A stretch of 64,000 nucleotides of DNA from an uncultured Bacteroidales bacterium (GTDB lineage: Bacteria > Bacteroidota > Bacteroidia > Bacteroidales > Paludibacteraceae). Positions 35,566-43,915 of the stretch are shown here, piece by piece. The stretch spans positions 124,001 to 188,000 of the forward strand of contig ONHW01000003.1 of the NCBI GenBank assembly GCA_900317745.1, read 5' to 3'. Position 1 is the first letter of the stretch. Each line of letters begins with the position of its first letter. The notes beneath the pieces are model-generated. The model was not told where the DNA came from and ran no database searches. It saw nothing but the letters and a program-made list of their open reading frames with translations. The position numbers were made by a program, and so were the translations under genes.

Positions 35566-37395
35566 TTATATCGTGTTAGATGTTATATGTTTGAGAGTTT
35601 GAGGGTTTGAGGGTTTGAAAGTTTGAGAGTTTGAGCAGTCGAGGATGTTCATGCGGCAGTTCTTGCAGTCGAACTGCAGTTCTACCGTTGTGCCGTTGCT
35701 GAGTCTCAGATAGCGTGGTTCGCTCTCCGGCTTGAGTCGTGAGGGCTGCTTGCGGCAGTGCCCCAACTCGTACAGAATACAATACCTGCAGGTCATGAGC
35801 GGTTCGCCGGTGCTGTTGTAATCCGGCAGATCAGCCTCGCTGACGGTTACCGATGCAGCCTTCTGCCTGATGTATGCAGTATCTTGCGCCTCAACGGCTG
35901 CGGCTGCCACCTCACGACGCCAGGCGTTAAGGGCACTCATCGGGATAAAATATGCCTGCTCGGGCACATGTACCTCAGCCGCCACATAATCCGTATCGCC
36001 TAACTTGGCGAGTTGTGCTGCTTGCGTACGTCGTGCCTGCTCGCCCTGGGTGGCTGCAGTGTGCGGGTGCTCGTAGTGCCGCGTGGCAATCCAACTGCCG
36101 GCGGGATAACTGCCGATGCTTAGTACAAACCCGCTCTCTTCCACCTCCAGAGTGATAGTTACAGGTATGTGCCGCTCTGCGTGCAGTTGCTTGAGGAATG
36201 CAGTGTCGGTGTTTCGGTAGAGCATGGTTCCGACGGGAATATTCACCGCGCGGAACGTGCTCACTGCTACTGCTGTGCCGGATAGCGGCGTTACGCTGTT
36301 GACCTGAAATCCCCGGTCAGCGTAACACAACCCGTCACCGTTGTGCAGTGTTACGTCCGGCAGCAGTTGCACGTGTATTGAGCGGTCGCGTGCGGAGGTA
36401 ACGATGCCGACAGGTTCGCCTGTGGACTTCGGGCTGTCCCAGTTCGCCAGTTCAGCCGTGCGTCCGGCAATGAAGTACGGTGAGTCACCGCGGTGGAACG
36501 TCTTGGCCGGGTTCGGCTCAAACGAGCGCATGTACTCCGATTCGTGAGTCTGTTTGCCGCCTGCAGCTGTGTCTCCGGTGAGCGCATCTAACTTCTGCCG
36601 GTAATATGCCACTACGTTCGTCACGTAGTCGGCGTCCTTGAGCCGTCCTTCAATCTTCAGCGTGCTGACGCCTGCGTCCTGCAGCTGCTGCAGGTACGCC
36701 GAGCGGTTCATATCTTTCAGCGAGAGTACGTAACGTTGATGCAGAGGCTGACCTTTGGCGTCACGCAGTTCGCGTCCGCTGCTGTCCAGTACATCGTACG
36801 CCATACGGCACATCTGTGCACACGCACCGCGGTTGGCACTTCTGCCCATCAGCCGTTCTGACATATAGCAACGCCCGGAGTAGCATACGCACACCGCGCC
36901 GTGAACGAATACCTCCAGTTCAATCGGTTGCTCCGGGTTGTCAGCCAGCGTGGCTTGACGTATAGCACGAATCTCGTCGATGCTGAGTTCGCGTGCCAGT
37001 ACAGCCCGCCGGAAACCCATGCGCTGCAGTGCCACTACCTGTTCGGGTGTGCGGTTGTCACATTGCGTGGAGGCGTGCAGGCGGATAGGCGGCAGTTGTT
37101 CGCGAAGCAGGCGCAGGTCCTGAATGATCAGTGCATCCACACCAGCCTCGTACAGTTGCCACGCCATGGCTGCGGCTTCCTTTCGCTCGTAATCATCCAT
37201 CAGCGTGTTGACCGTAACCAGCACCTTGACGCCGAAGCGGTGGGCATACGTAGCGAGTTGGCGCAAGTCGTCGATGCTGTTGCCGGCTGCCTGACGCGCA
37301 CCGAACTTAGGTGCACCGATATATACAGCATCCGCGCCTGCCATGATAGCGGCGCGTGCTACGTCAATATTTTTTGCCGGTGCAAGTAGTTCCAT
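35566..37395 (-). CDS. Peptidase U32 family protein
   Basis: The 609-residue product starts MELLAPAKNIDVARAAIMAG with GADAVYIGAPKFGAR, the U32 opening. The core motif EVFVHGAVCVCYSGRCYMSE and GACAQMCRM give the cysteine cluster that holds iron-sulfur in RlhA/TrhP-type relatives. A C-terminal CRYCILYELGHC region adds more cysteines. Relatives hydroxylate rRNA or tRNA bases and are not true collagenases. The last two dozen residues (SNSQTFKPSNPQTLKH...) are encoded by an 8-bp-period array and look like an added tail. It starts directly after a 7-bp-period array. Confidence 0.88.
   Translation of the reverse strand: MELLAPAKNIDVARAAIMAGADAVYIGAPKFGARQAAGNSIDDLRQLATYAHRFGVKVLVTVNTLMDDYERKEAAAMAWQLYEAGVDALIIQDLRLLREQLPPIRLHASTQCDNRTPEQVVALQRMGFRRAVLARELSIDEIRAIRQATLADNPEQPIELEVFVHGAVCVCYSGRCYMSERLMGRSANRGACAQMCRMAYDVLDSSGRELRDAKGQPLHQRYVLSLKDMNRSAYLQQLQDAGVSTLKIEGRLKDADYVTNVVAYYRQKLDALTGDTAAGGKQTHESEYMRSFEPNPAKTFHRGDSPYFIAGRTAELANWDSPKSTGEPVGIVTSARDRSIHVQLLPDVTLHNGDGLCYADRGFQVNSVTPLSGTAVAVSTFRAVNIPVGTMLYRNTDTAFLKQLHAERHIPVTITLEVEESGFVLSIGSYPAGSWIATRHYEHPHTAATQGEQARRTQAAQLAKLGDTDYVAAEVHVPEQAYFIPMSALNAWRREVAAAAVEAQDTAYIRQKAASVTVSEADLPDYNSTGEPLMTCRYCILYELGHCRKQPSRLKPESEPRYLRLSNGTTVELQFDCKNCRMNILDCSNSQTFKPSNPQTLKHITSNTI
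35590..35635 (-). repeat. 8-bp-period array forming the end of the U32 gene
   Basis: On the plus strand the units are TTTGAGAG, TTTGAGGG, TTTGAGGG, TTTGAAAG, TTTGAGAG and TTTGAG. It codes for the C-terminal tail of the U32 protein and lies just upstream of the next gene's start at 35562. Confidence 0.9.
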
Positions 37396-37404
37396 GTAAG
37401 TTGT

Positions 37405-37456
37405 CAGTATTCAGTGTTCAGCAGTCAGTATTCAGTATTCAGTATTCAGAATTCAG
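37405..37456 (-). repeat. 7-bp-period array between the SpoU methyltransferase and U32 genes
   Basis: On the plus strand the units are CAGTATT, CAGTGTT, CAGCAGT, CAGTATT (three times), CAGAATT and CAG. It holds the stop codon of the methyltransferase gene (37446-37448) and ends 9 bp before the U32 start. Confidence 0.9.
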
Positions 37457-38015
37457 ATTGTTTTCGCAATGCTTGTGCCCAAGCGTACATTACTATACCT
37501 GCCGTTACGCTGACGTTCAGCGAGTGCTTGGTGCCATACTGTGGCAGTTCGATGCAAGAGTCGCACATTGCCATCACCTCGTCTGCCACACCGAACACTT
37601 CATGCCCGAGCACGAGTGCCACGCCACGCTTGTCAGAGGCAGGCTGTTTGCAATAGTTCTCTATCGCCTGCTCCGGCGTAACGGCGTTGTGCGCCAACTC
37701 GATGGCATATACCTTGTACCCCTGCTCGTGCAGTGCCCGTATGGCATCGGTCGTGTCGGGGTAGTACGTATAATCAACAGTCTGCTCGGCACCCAGGGCG
37801 GTCTTGTGCAGTTCGGCATTAGGCGGACAACAGGTTATGCCGCACAGGCACAACCCTTGCAGGCAGAACGCGTCTGCCGTGCGGAACACTGCGCCTACGT
37901 TGTGCTGGCTGCGTACATTATCCAGTACAACTACTACCGGCACTTTCTGCGCGGCAGCAAACGCCTCCGGCGTGAGGCGGTGCATATCGGCTATCGTTTT
38001 CTTGGTTGATGTCAT
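37446..38015 (-). CDS. TrmH/SpoU-family RNA 2'-O-methyltransferase
   Basis: The 189-residue product from the ATG at 38015 has the SPOUT pattern: VVVVLDNVRSQHNVGAVFRTAD (motif 1 with the NxGxxxR core), ALVLGHEVFGV (motif 2) and SLNVSVTAGIVMYAW (motif 3). These knotted enzymes methylate ribose in tRNA or rRNA; the target here is not predictable. The start overlaps the rimM stop by ATGA, so the two are coupled. The final residues SEF come from the 7-bp-period array. Confidence 0.9.
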   Translation of the reverse strand: MTSTKKTIADMHRLTPEAFAAAQKVPVVVVLDNVRSQHNVGAVFRTADAFCLQGLCLCGITCCPPNAELHKTALGAEQTVDYTYYPDTTDAIRALHEQGYKVYAIELAHNAVTPEQAIENYCKQPASDKRGVALVLGHEVFGVADEVMAMCDSCIELPQYGTKHSLNVSVTAGIVMYAWAQALRKQSEF

Positions 38016-38515
38016 AGCAAACCCTCCGGCAGGCGGGCTAATATACGTTTGTTGTTTATATCTATCTGTTCGATCAGATCCTCGTGCAGCGGCAGCAGTG
38101 TACCGTTGTCCAATTGTATGAGTGTGTTCAGCGTGGAGGTGTCGATGGCAGTGATCGTGCCTACCTCGCCTCGCTTGGCGTCGCATAGCAGATAGCCTGT
38201 CAGCGTATCGAGGTCAGCATGCGCGGCAGCCTGTTCCGGCAGATCGGTGCGTAGCATATATGCCTCGCAGCCAACAAATCGTGCGGCTTGTTGTTCGCTG
38301 CTTACGCCCTGCATGAGCAGCAACACATCCTCGCTGCCCTTGGTGCGCCAGTCTATCACACGGAAAGGTACGTATATACCATCCACGTTCAGAATGATGA
38401 ACGTTGCATCGTTGTCCTCCCAGCAGGTGTTCGTCATGCGGCATTGCAGTTCGCCGCCTGTGCCGTGCGTGCGAACGACGCGACCGATATGTAATAACTC
38501 TTGTTCGGTGATCAT
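38012..38515 (-). CDS. rimM: Ribosome maturation factor
   Basis: The 167-residue product starts HIGRVVRTHGTGGELQC, the RimM signature, and has the PRC-barrel C-terminus with LTGYLLCDAKRGEVGTI. It assists assembly of the 30S subunit head. Length is normal. It is coupled by a 4-bp overlap to the downstream methyltransferase gene. Confidence 0.93.
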   Translation of the reverse strand: MITEQELLHIGRVVRTHGTGGELQCRMTNTCWEDNDATFIILNVDGIYVPFRVIDWRTKGSEDVLLLMQGVSSEQQAARFVGCEAYMLRTDLPEQAAAHADLDTLTGYLLCDAKRGEVGTITAIDTSTLNTLIQLDNGTLLPLHEDLIEQIDINNKRILARLPEGLL

Positions 38516-38557
38516 ATTCCGTCTGCTATAGTCATTCTATCCAATATCCACAATTAT

Positions 38558-39046
38558 CTATCGGCGCGGTGTGACAAATACGATGCCTGACATCGTGTTG
38601 TACGTGCAGTTGTATCGCTTCAGCGGTTCTTTGGCTATACCGCGTGTGGGTACGCCGTTGCCGGAATAGATGTCATATTGCTCGCCGCACTCGCTGCAGA
38701 CAGCAAACATGCCATCGATGGTGCAAGGTACGTCGCGCTTCAGGCAGTGCGGGCAGCACAGGTCGTATGCGGCATACGAATCGGAGGCGTCGATGTACAC
38801 CACCGTACCGGCAAACCCGTAAGCGTCTTGTACGGTCAGGGGCTGAGTTATACCGTTGAAGTGAAAACCGCCTGCGTCAACAATCACGTGGGAAGTGATA
38901 TTGCCGGGTACGAAACTCACAAACATTCCCACACGCGTGTTGATCTCCAGATGAATAGGGTAGTCGGGAACAGCACTGCGGAACGTTGTGCCCTGGCATG
39001 CAGTCAGTAGAGCAGCTACAGCAAGTATGAATAATCGCTGACGCAT
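38558..39046 (-). CDS. Lipoprotein with a four-cysteine Rieske-like domain
   Basis: The 162-residue product has a lipoprotein signal (LAVAALLTAC, lipidated Cys at 17). A C-terminal module contains YDLCCPHCLKRDVPC, CSECGEQYDIYSG and PLKRYNC. The arrangement resembles a Rieske fold, but the histidine ligands are replaced by cysteines. It could hold zinc or an atypical cluster. Similar lipoproteins are common in Bacteroidota with unknown function. It lies 3 bp from the FKBP gene and upstream of rimM. Confidence 0.65.
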   Translation of the reverse strand: MRQRLFILAVAALLTACQGTTFRSAVPDYPIHLEINTRVGMFVSFVPGNITSHVIVDAGGFHFNGITQPLTVQDAYGFAGTVVYIDASDSYAAYDLCCPHCLKRDVPCTIDGMFAVCSECGEQYDIYSGNGVPTRGIAKEPLKRYNCTYNTMSGIVFVTPRR

Positions 39047-39049
39047 GGC

Positions 39050-39541
39050 TTATTGCATTGCCTTGAGGTGCACCTCATAGATGAGAGTCGAGTAGGGAGG
39101 TATAAACCCGAAGTATCCCTCCGAGCCGGTCGGTTCGGCACCGTAGCCCAGTTGATAGGGAATATACAATACAAAATCGTCGTGCAGGCGCATCCGTTGT
39201 ACTCCTTCGGAGAATCCCGGTACGACTTGCGTCAATGTGAACACGGCGTCCGTACCCTCTTGCAGCATATTGCCGGTGTTGTAACCGCCGTAACTGCTGA
39301 TGAGGTATAGTTTGTAGTCCAGCACCACGGTGCTGTTGTAGTTCGGGCGGCTCTCCGTAGGGTTCGGACTCGGGTTAAGTTGCTTGTACTGCAAGCCGGA
39401 GGCGGTGGTCACTACGCCGGGTTGGGTCTTGTTGTGCTCGAGCCACGCCTCGTTGAGTGATTTCCACTCTACGTAATCGTTCTTCTTGCAGCCCGAAAGA
39501 ACTGCAAGCAAGATTATAAATATGTATGCTGATTTCTTCAT
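39050..39541 (-). CDS. FKBP-type peptidyl-prolyl isomerase lipoprotein
   Basis: The 163-residue product has a lipobox (LAVLSGCKK) and an FKBP domain. The hallmark strands are present (VVLDYKLYLISSYGG, VPGFSEGVQRMRLHDDFVLYIP, LGYGAEPTGSEG, STLIYEVHL). It would help protein folding in the periplasm or at the outer membrane. Its leader is a 7-bp-period A-rich array. It sits between the EnvC-like gene and a lipoprotein gene in the reverse block. Confidence 0.88.
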   Translation of the reverse strand: MKKSAYIFIILLAVLSGCKKNDYVEWKSLNEAWLEHNKTQPGVVTTASGLQYKQLNPSPNPTESRPNYNSTVVLDYKLYLISSYGGYNTGNMLQEGTDAVFTLTQVVPGFSEGVQRMRLHDDFVLYIPYQLGYGAEPTGSEGYFGFIPPYSTLIYEVHLKAMQ

Positions 39542-39573
39542 TTCCCTTTTCCACTTTCAATTTTTCAGTTTCC

Positions 39574-40749
39574 TTACTGCGCCAGCCATAACTCGGGGTT
39601 CTGCAGTTCTCGATCCTGCCAAACCTGGAACTGCAGTTCTGTCTTGTTATCCTCGTCAGGGTTGGAGGCTATGCGTCCGATAGCCTGCTTCGATGTCACT
39701 TTCTCGCCGGGCTTGACGTACGGTGATTGTATGCCCGTATAAACGGTGCGGTAGTTACCGTGCTGAATGATGATTGCGTAGGTCGAACCCATTACCATGC
39801 AGGTGGTTACCTCGCCCTCATACACGGCGCGGGCATCCGAACCGGCGGTAGTCTGGATATATATGCCTTTGTTGTTCAGTGTTACGTTTTCGTAGATATG
39901 GTGCTGGTGCTTGCCATAATGTCCGCTGATAAATCCTTTTTCCACAGGCCATGGCAGGCGTCCTTTGTTGGCGGCAAAACCGCCGGCAATCAGTTCCTGT
40001 TCCTTGGTCAGTTGCTGCTTGCGATCCACCTGTTTGGCAATAGCCTGCTCGATCTGCCTGTTGAGTTGGTCGATCTTCTTCTGCTGTTGCCTCTGTTTGG
40101 CGGTAAGTTCTTTCTCTTTCTTCTTCAAGTCCTGCAGCATCGCTTTCTGTTTGCGCTCGTTGCGGGCGAGCTGGTCGCGCTCGCGTTGCTGGGTCTTCAG
40201 GGCATTGTCTTTCTCCTTGCGGTTGTCCTGAATCAGGTCAGACTGAATCTGAATGTCCGCTTTCACGTTCTCGATGCGCTCCACCTGTTGTTGTCTGTAG
40301 GCAGCGAACTCGCGCATATACCGCAAGCGTCGCACCAACTGATTAAAATCCTTGGCGGATAACAGGAACAGCAGCGGTGACTGCTGCAGGTCGGCGTAGT
40401 GGGTCAGTTGCACGAGATTGGCGTAGTCGCGCTTGAGTGAGTCCAACTCGCTCTCCAGACGCGTATGCTCGTTCTGCAGGCGGTTCTGCTCTTTGTCCAA
40501 CTCTACCAGTTCCTGGTTGATGGAGTTGATCAGTTTCTTGCGCGTACGAATATCCTGACTGATCAGGTTGATCTTGTTCTCGGTAGCTTTCTCGTTCTGC
40601 TTGGTTTGCTTGATCATCTTACCGGTGTTCTCAATCTCCTCGGCATACTTCTTCTGCTGTGCCTGCAGTTCTTTCAGCGATTGCGCCTGCGCGCCCGCTA
40701 CAGCCAGCAACGCTACCAATAGCGTACATATAATGTGCTTGTGTCTCAT
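39574..40749 (-). CDS. EnvC-like murein hydrolase activator
   Basis: From the ATG at 40749 the product has a signal peptide (CTLLVALLAVAGAQAQ), then about 220 residues of coiled coil rich in Lys, Gln and Glu (LKELQAQQKKYAEEIENTGK onward), and a LytM/M23 domain at the end. The catalytic zinc residues are degenerate: YENVTLNNKGIYI has no HxxxD, and the terminal HxH is LQFQVW. This is the pattern of EnvC, which activates amidases rather than cutting murein. The upstream GTG at 40764 is inside a 7-bp array and less likely. Confidence 0.88.
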   Translation of the reverse strand: MRHKHIICTLLVALLAVAGAQAQSLKELQAQQKKYAEEIENTGKMIKQTKQNEKATENKINLISQDIRTRKKLINSINQELVELDKEQNRLQNEHTRLESELDSLKRDYANLVQLTHYADLQQSPLLFLLSAKDFNQLVRRLRYMREFAAYRQQQVERIENVKADIQIQSDLIQDNRKEKDNALKTQQRERDQLARNERKQKAMLQDLKKKEKELTAKQRQQQKKIDQLNRQIEQAIAKQVDRKQQLTKEQELIAGGFAANKGRLPWPVEKGFISGHYGKHQHHIYENVTLNNKGIYIQTTAGSDARAVYEGEVTTCMVMGSTYAIIIQHGNYRTVYTGIQSPYVKPGEKVTSKQAIGRIASNPDEDNKTELQFQVWQDRELQNPELWLAQ

Positions 40750-40752
40750 TCT

Positions 40753-40794
40753 TTCAATTTTCACCTTTCAGTTTTCAGTTTACAGTTTTCAGAA
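40753..40794 (-). repeat. 7-bp-period array before the EnvC-like gene
   Basis: Plus-strand units are TTCAATT, TTCACCT, TTCAGTT, TTCAGTT, TACAGTT and TTCAGAA. The stop codon of the DUF4292 gene lies in the last unit and the EnvC start 4 bp past the first. Confidence 0.9.
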
Positions 40795-41496
40795 TCCTTT
40801 CATCATCTGCTCCAGCGTTACCTGTTTGTAACCGCTGATGTTTGCGGGACGCAGGTTGACGTTTCCGCCAGTCTGGATGCTGTTGGTATATATTGTAGCC
40901 GCACCGTTCACTCCGGCGCGTGACACTTGCAGGTTCAGTTGCTGTTCGTTGCGTCGCGCGAGGATGTTCTCGTCAATCCACCGGTCGATATCATCGAGTG
41001 TGGCTTTGGTACCCATCTGTGCCAGTTCGTCGTAGGTGAGCTGTGTGTAGCGGCGGTTGATCTTGTCAATCACGGTCACGGCTTGCTGATCCACCTCCAT
41101 GCGGAACATCTCCAGTCCGGCGAACGGCTGTACACTGATAGCCAGTCCTGTGCCTCGTTGCCAGCGCATGGTAGCCGGTGTGGCGATCTGTTGTCCGCCT
41201 ACGGTCACCGTTATTGTCATGCGCGATATGCTCATGGTCTGCACTTTCGCCTTGCGTGCCGCCTCGGCTGCGGCTATCGAGTCCTGTATGCGCTGCTGCT
41301 CAATCTGCTGCAGACGCATAGCTTCGGCTAAGGCTATCGAGTCCTGAATACGTTGTTGTTCTGCCTGACGCAGACGCTCGGCTTCCTGTTGGGCTGCAAG
41401 TTGCTGTTGTGCGGCAATCTTCTTCTTGTTGGCACAACTCATAGGCAGCAACAGTGCGGCTGCCAGTAGGACGAATAATGTAATATCTTTTCTCAT
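40789..41496 (-). CDS. DUF4292 family lipoprotein
   Basis: From the ATG at 41496 the product is 235 residues with a lipobox (LLPMSCANK). An Ala/Gln/Glu-rich linker contains a doubled QQRIQDSIA motif, followed by a DUF4292 domain (VQTMSISRMTITVTVGGQQI ... INRRYTQLTYDEL). This family sits next to TPR and EnvC-like genes in Bacteroidota, as here, and is presumed to act at the envelope. Function is not established. Start chosen because the frame upstream has no leader peptide. Confidence 0.82.
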   Translation of the reverse strand: MRKDITLFVLLAAALLLPMSCANKKKIAAQQQLAAQQEAERLRQAEQQRIQDSIALAEAMRLQQIEQQRIQDSIAAAEAARKAKVQTMSISRMTITVTVGGQQIATPATMRWQRGTGLAISVQPFAGLEMFRMEVDQQAVTVIDKINRRYTQLTYDELAQMGTKATLDDIDRWIDENILARRNEQQLNLQVSRAGVNGAATIYTNSIQTGGNVNLRPANISGYKQVTLEQMMKGF

Positions 41497-41498
41497 TA

Positions 41499-41533
41499 TT
41501 GATTGGATTGTTCTTTGTTGATTGGATTGTTCT
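41499..41533 (-). repeat. 16-bp direct repeat between the TPR and DUF4292 genes
   Basis: TTGATTGGATTGTTCT occurs at 41499-41514 and 41518-41533. The second copy touches the TPR gene stop codon, and the first lies immediately upstream of the DUF4292 start. Confidence 0.85.
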
Positions 41534-43061
41534 ATTTGTTTTGTAAGATGGATTGCTCTATCTGTTGGTAATGTTCGGCTATCGTCCCGTCGTCCTGACG
41601 CACGTACTCCATGGCTCTCTTGATATAGAACAGTGCCATGTTGTTCTCGCCTTGCAGGTGTAGGATCCATGCGTAGGTGTCAAGATACGTCGGATTGGTG
41701 GCATCTTTGGTTATAGTACGCTGGCTGAGTTTCTCGGCTTTCTTCAGGTCGCCTCCGCTGATAGCCAGTGTCCAGGCGTAGTTGTTCAGCAGTATCGTAT
41801 GTTCGGGTGCAAGTTTGAGCGCCTCCTCGTACGCTTGCAGTGCCTGATCGTAGTGCTTGAGGTGCCCGTGCAGGTCGCCGCTCAGCAGCAACAGTTCCAG
41901 TTTAACCATCGGTTCCTCAGCGTGCAGCAGGGCGTGGCTTAGGACAGCGAGTGTCGAATCCTCGTCGCCTTGTTGCCAGCAGCGCAGGGCTTTGAAGTAC
42001 CCCCATTTGGGATTGTCGGGCAGTACGGCATAACTCTCGTCGATGAACGCTCCAACCTCTTCTACCGTCACGGTGCTGTCTTCGCGCATCAGATTGGCTA
42101 TCTGCTCGCGCAGTGTGGCGTCGGTAGGGTTCATGGTCAGCATCGTACGTCCTATCTCCAGTGCGCCGGTGGGGTTGTGCATGTCGTTTTGCTCGAAGTC
42201 GAACATCGCCTGATAGATCTGCTGCTCATAGGGATACTGCTCGCGCAGTTCGCCGAGCATAGCGCGTATGTCGGCAGGGGTGTAGCCCGCGCGCTCCTTG
42301 CAGTTCGTTACGTAATAGATCTTGCGTTGCAGCGGTATATCGGCGTTATCCAGCAACTGGTTCAGCAGTTCACGTGCCTCGGCTGCGTTGCCTTTGGCGG
42401 TAGCCTCGCTGTAGGCGTGCTCCTGACGAATGGCGCGTATGCGGCCGTTGTTCGGGTCGCGCTGGAGGTAGTTGTCCAGTACGCGGAACGCCTCGGCGCG
42501 CTTGCCTGCTTCGCGCAAAATATTGAAACGTGTGATAACCGACTGCTCGGTGGCTTCGCCGGTGAGTTTGTCAATCGCGTCGCGTGAGGCGAGTGCCTGC
42601 TTGAGTTTGCCTTCTTTGAGGTAGATGTGCTCGTACAGTTCCAGAACGTCTATATCCTTGGGATTGCGTTTGCGCATCGTTTTCAGCACCTGCATCGCCG
42701 TGTTCTTGTGTCCCGTCTCGTAGGCGGTGACAGCATAACGCAGCCAATAGTCGTCGGGCGAACCTTCATAGGCGGTGCGCAGTAGCGGCAACGCCTGCTC
42801 CTTGCCGAACAGACTCTGGATATACGCTCCGCGCATCGAGCAAACGGTGGGATTGGCAGGATCGATAGCATAGCACAACTCGAGCATAAAGTATGCCCGC
42901 GCATGCTCGTTGCGCTCCGAGGCTTGCAAGGCGGCATACAGGTAGTAGTCGAGACGCATTTGTTCCTCGGCAGTCAGCGCCTCTGTTTTCGGCTTGGCGT
43001 GAACGATACTGCTGCAAGCGAGCAGCAGCGTAAGTAATATATAGGATAGAGGGAATTTCAA
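41532..43061 (-). CDS. TPR-repeat lipoprotein-like protein
   Basis: The 509-residue product has an N-terminal leader with a possible lipobox (LLTLLLACSS), followed by tetratricopeptide repeats across its length. The clearest is HYDQALQAYEEALKLAPEH and NNYAWTLAISGGDLKKAEKL near the C-terminus. It starts at TTG (43061) inside a 7-bp-period array; no ATG is available before residue 35. The partners are probably the DUF4292 and EnvC-like proteins encoded next. A scaffold role at the envelope is inferred. Confidence 0.82.
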   Translation of the reverse strand: MKFPLSYILLTLLLACSSIVHAKPKTEALTAEEQMRLDYYLYAALQASERNEHARAYFMLELCYAIDPANPTVCSMRGAYIQSLFGKEQALPLLRTAYEGSPDDYWLRYAVTAYETGHKNTAMQVLKTMRKRNPKDIDVLELYEHIYLKEGKLKQALASRDAIDKLTGEATEQSVITRFNILREAGKRAEAFRVLDNYLQRDPNNGRIRAIRQEHAYSEATAKGNAAEARELLNQLLDNADIPLQRKIYYVTNCKERAGYTPADIRAMLGELREQYPYEQQIYQAMFDFEQNDMHNPTGALEIGRTMLTMNPTDATLREQIANLMREDSTVTVEEVGAFIDESYAVLPDNPKWGYFKALRCWQQGDEDSTLAVLSHALLHAEEPMVKLELLLLSGDLHGHLKHYDQALQAYEEALKLAPEHTILLNNYAWTLAISGGDLKKAEKLSQRTITKDATNPTYLDTYAWILHLQGENNMALFYIKRAMEYVRQDDGTIAEHYQQIEQSILQNK

Positions 43062-43085
43062 TTTTCAGGTTTCCAATTTATGATT
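43058..43085 (-). repeat. 7-bp-period array over the TPR gene start
   Basis: Plus-strand units are TCAATTT, TCAGGTT, TCCAATT and TATGATT. The TTG start codon of the TPR gene lies within the first unit. Confidence 0.75.
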
Positions 43086-43088
43086 GTC

Positions 43089-43736
43089 TTAAAATCTCTT
43101 CTGCACCAGCACATAAACGCTGTCTGGTAGCACACGGACGGTTACGTTTTGTTCGGCATCGAACTCGTCACCGTCGATAGTTACTGTGCCGTTGTGCGCG
43201 TAAGCAGTGCAGTCGTCCGCCTGCCGCCAACCGCTGTTGTCGTGCAGTTCGAGTTGTCCGTCCTGTATGCTTGTTTTGACGGTTTGTGCGCAGTTGACGA
43301 GTTGCTTGTCGCCTATCGTAACGGCGGTCATTGCGGTCAGTCGGCGTGAGTTATCCAAGGTCACCTCCATACTGTCGCATAACACGGGTTCGCAGCGGTT
43401 GAGCCATGTGAGCGCGGCATTAAAGCGCAGCGGCAAACTGAGGTGACGCGCCAGCGTGTTCGTCAGTCCCATAGGAATAATGCCCAAAGCCGAGTGTGTG
43501 CCGACTAAGCCTTCTGCTACCTCGCGAACAGTGCCATCGCCGCCGACAGCAACCACAGCGTCAAAGCCCATGGCGGCATATTGCTTGGCGAGGGTCAGGG
43601 CGTGTCCTTCACGCTCGGTGAAGACAATGTTCTCCAGCCATTGGCGTTTGTCGAGCAGCTCGTTGATGAGTTTAGGCAAACGGCGTTTGTTCTGCGTTCC
43701 GGACATAGGATTGATGATAAATGCAATATTCTTCAT
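43089..43736 (-). CDS. Diacylglycerol/lipid kinase-like protein (short form)
   Basis: The 215-residue product opens KNIAFIINPMSGTQNKRR and has the nucleotide motif VVAVGGDGTVREVAEGLVG and LGIIPMGLTNTLARHL. These define the DAGK catalytic family. It phosphorylates a lipid or related alcohol with ATP. It is about 80 residues shorter than typical members (about 290-300), mostly by lacking part of the C-terminal beta-domain, though DGDEFDAEQNVTVRVLPDSV keeps the end. It is first in the reverse block, behind the promoter at 43817-43848. Confidence 0.85.
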   Translation of the reverse strand: MKNIAFIINPMSGTQNKRRLPKLINELLDKRQWLENIVFTEREGHALTLAKQYAAMGFDAVVAVGGDGTVREVAEGLVGTHSALGIIPMGLTNTLARHLSLPLRFNAALTWLNRCEPVLCDSMEVTLDNSRRLTAMTAVTIGDKQLVNCAQTVKTSIQDGQLELHDNSGWRQADDCTAYAHNGTVTIDGDEFDAEQNVTVRVLPDSVYVLVQKRF

Positions 43737-43816
43737 AAGCGTCTCAATTCATTCAAAATTATACATACGCGGGCGATTGTAACAAACGCTCCGCTTTGCT
43801 TAAGCAAAAAAACATA

Positions 43817-43848
43817 CAAAGATACGAAAAAAAAAGCACATTTGCAAA
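43817..43848 (-). promoter_or_regulatory. Promoter of the reverse 11-gene block
   Basis: On the minus strand TTTG (43848-43845), 20 bp and TATCTTTG (43824-43817) match the consensus. I see no equally good promoter inside the block, so transcription down to mfd is possible. Confidence 0.75.
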
Positions 43849-43863
43849 TTTTTTGTCAAATTA

Positions 43864-43895
43864 TTTGCTTTTGTCAAATATTTGTTGTAATTTTG
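43864..43895 (+). promoter_or_regulatory. Promoter of the large surface-protein gene
   Basis: TTTG (43864-43867), 20 bp and TAATTTTG (43888-43895) match the consensus. It is back-to-back with the reverse promoter, leaving 15 bp between the -33 elements. Confidence 0.75.
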
Positions 43896-43915
43896 CACCG
43901 AAAACCTGAAAAAGT

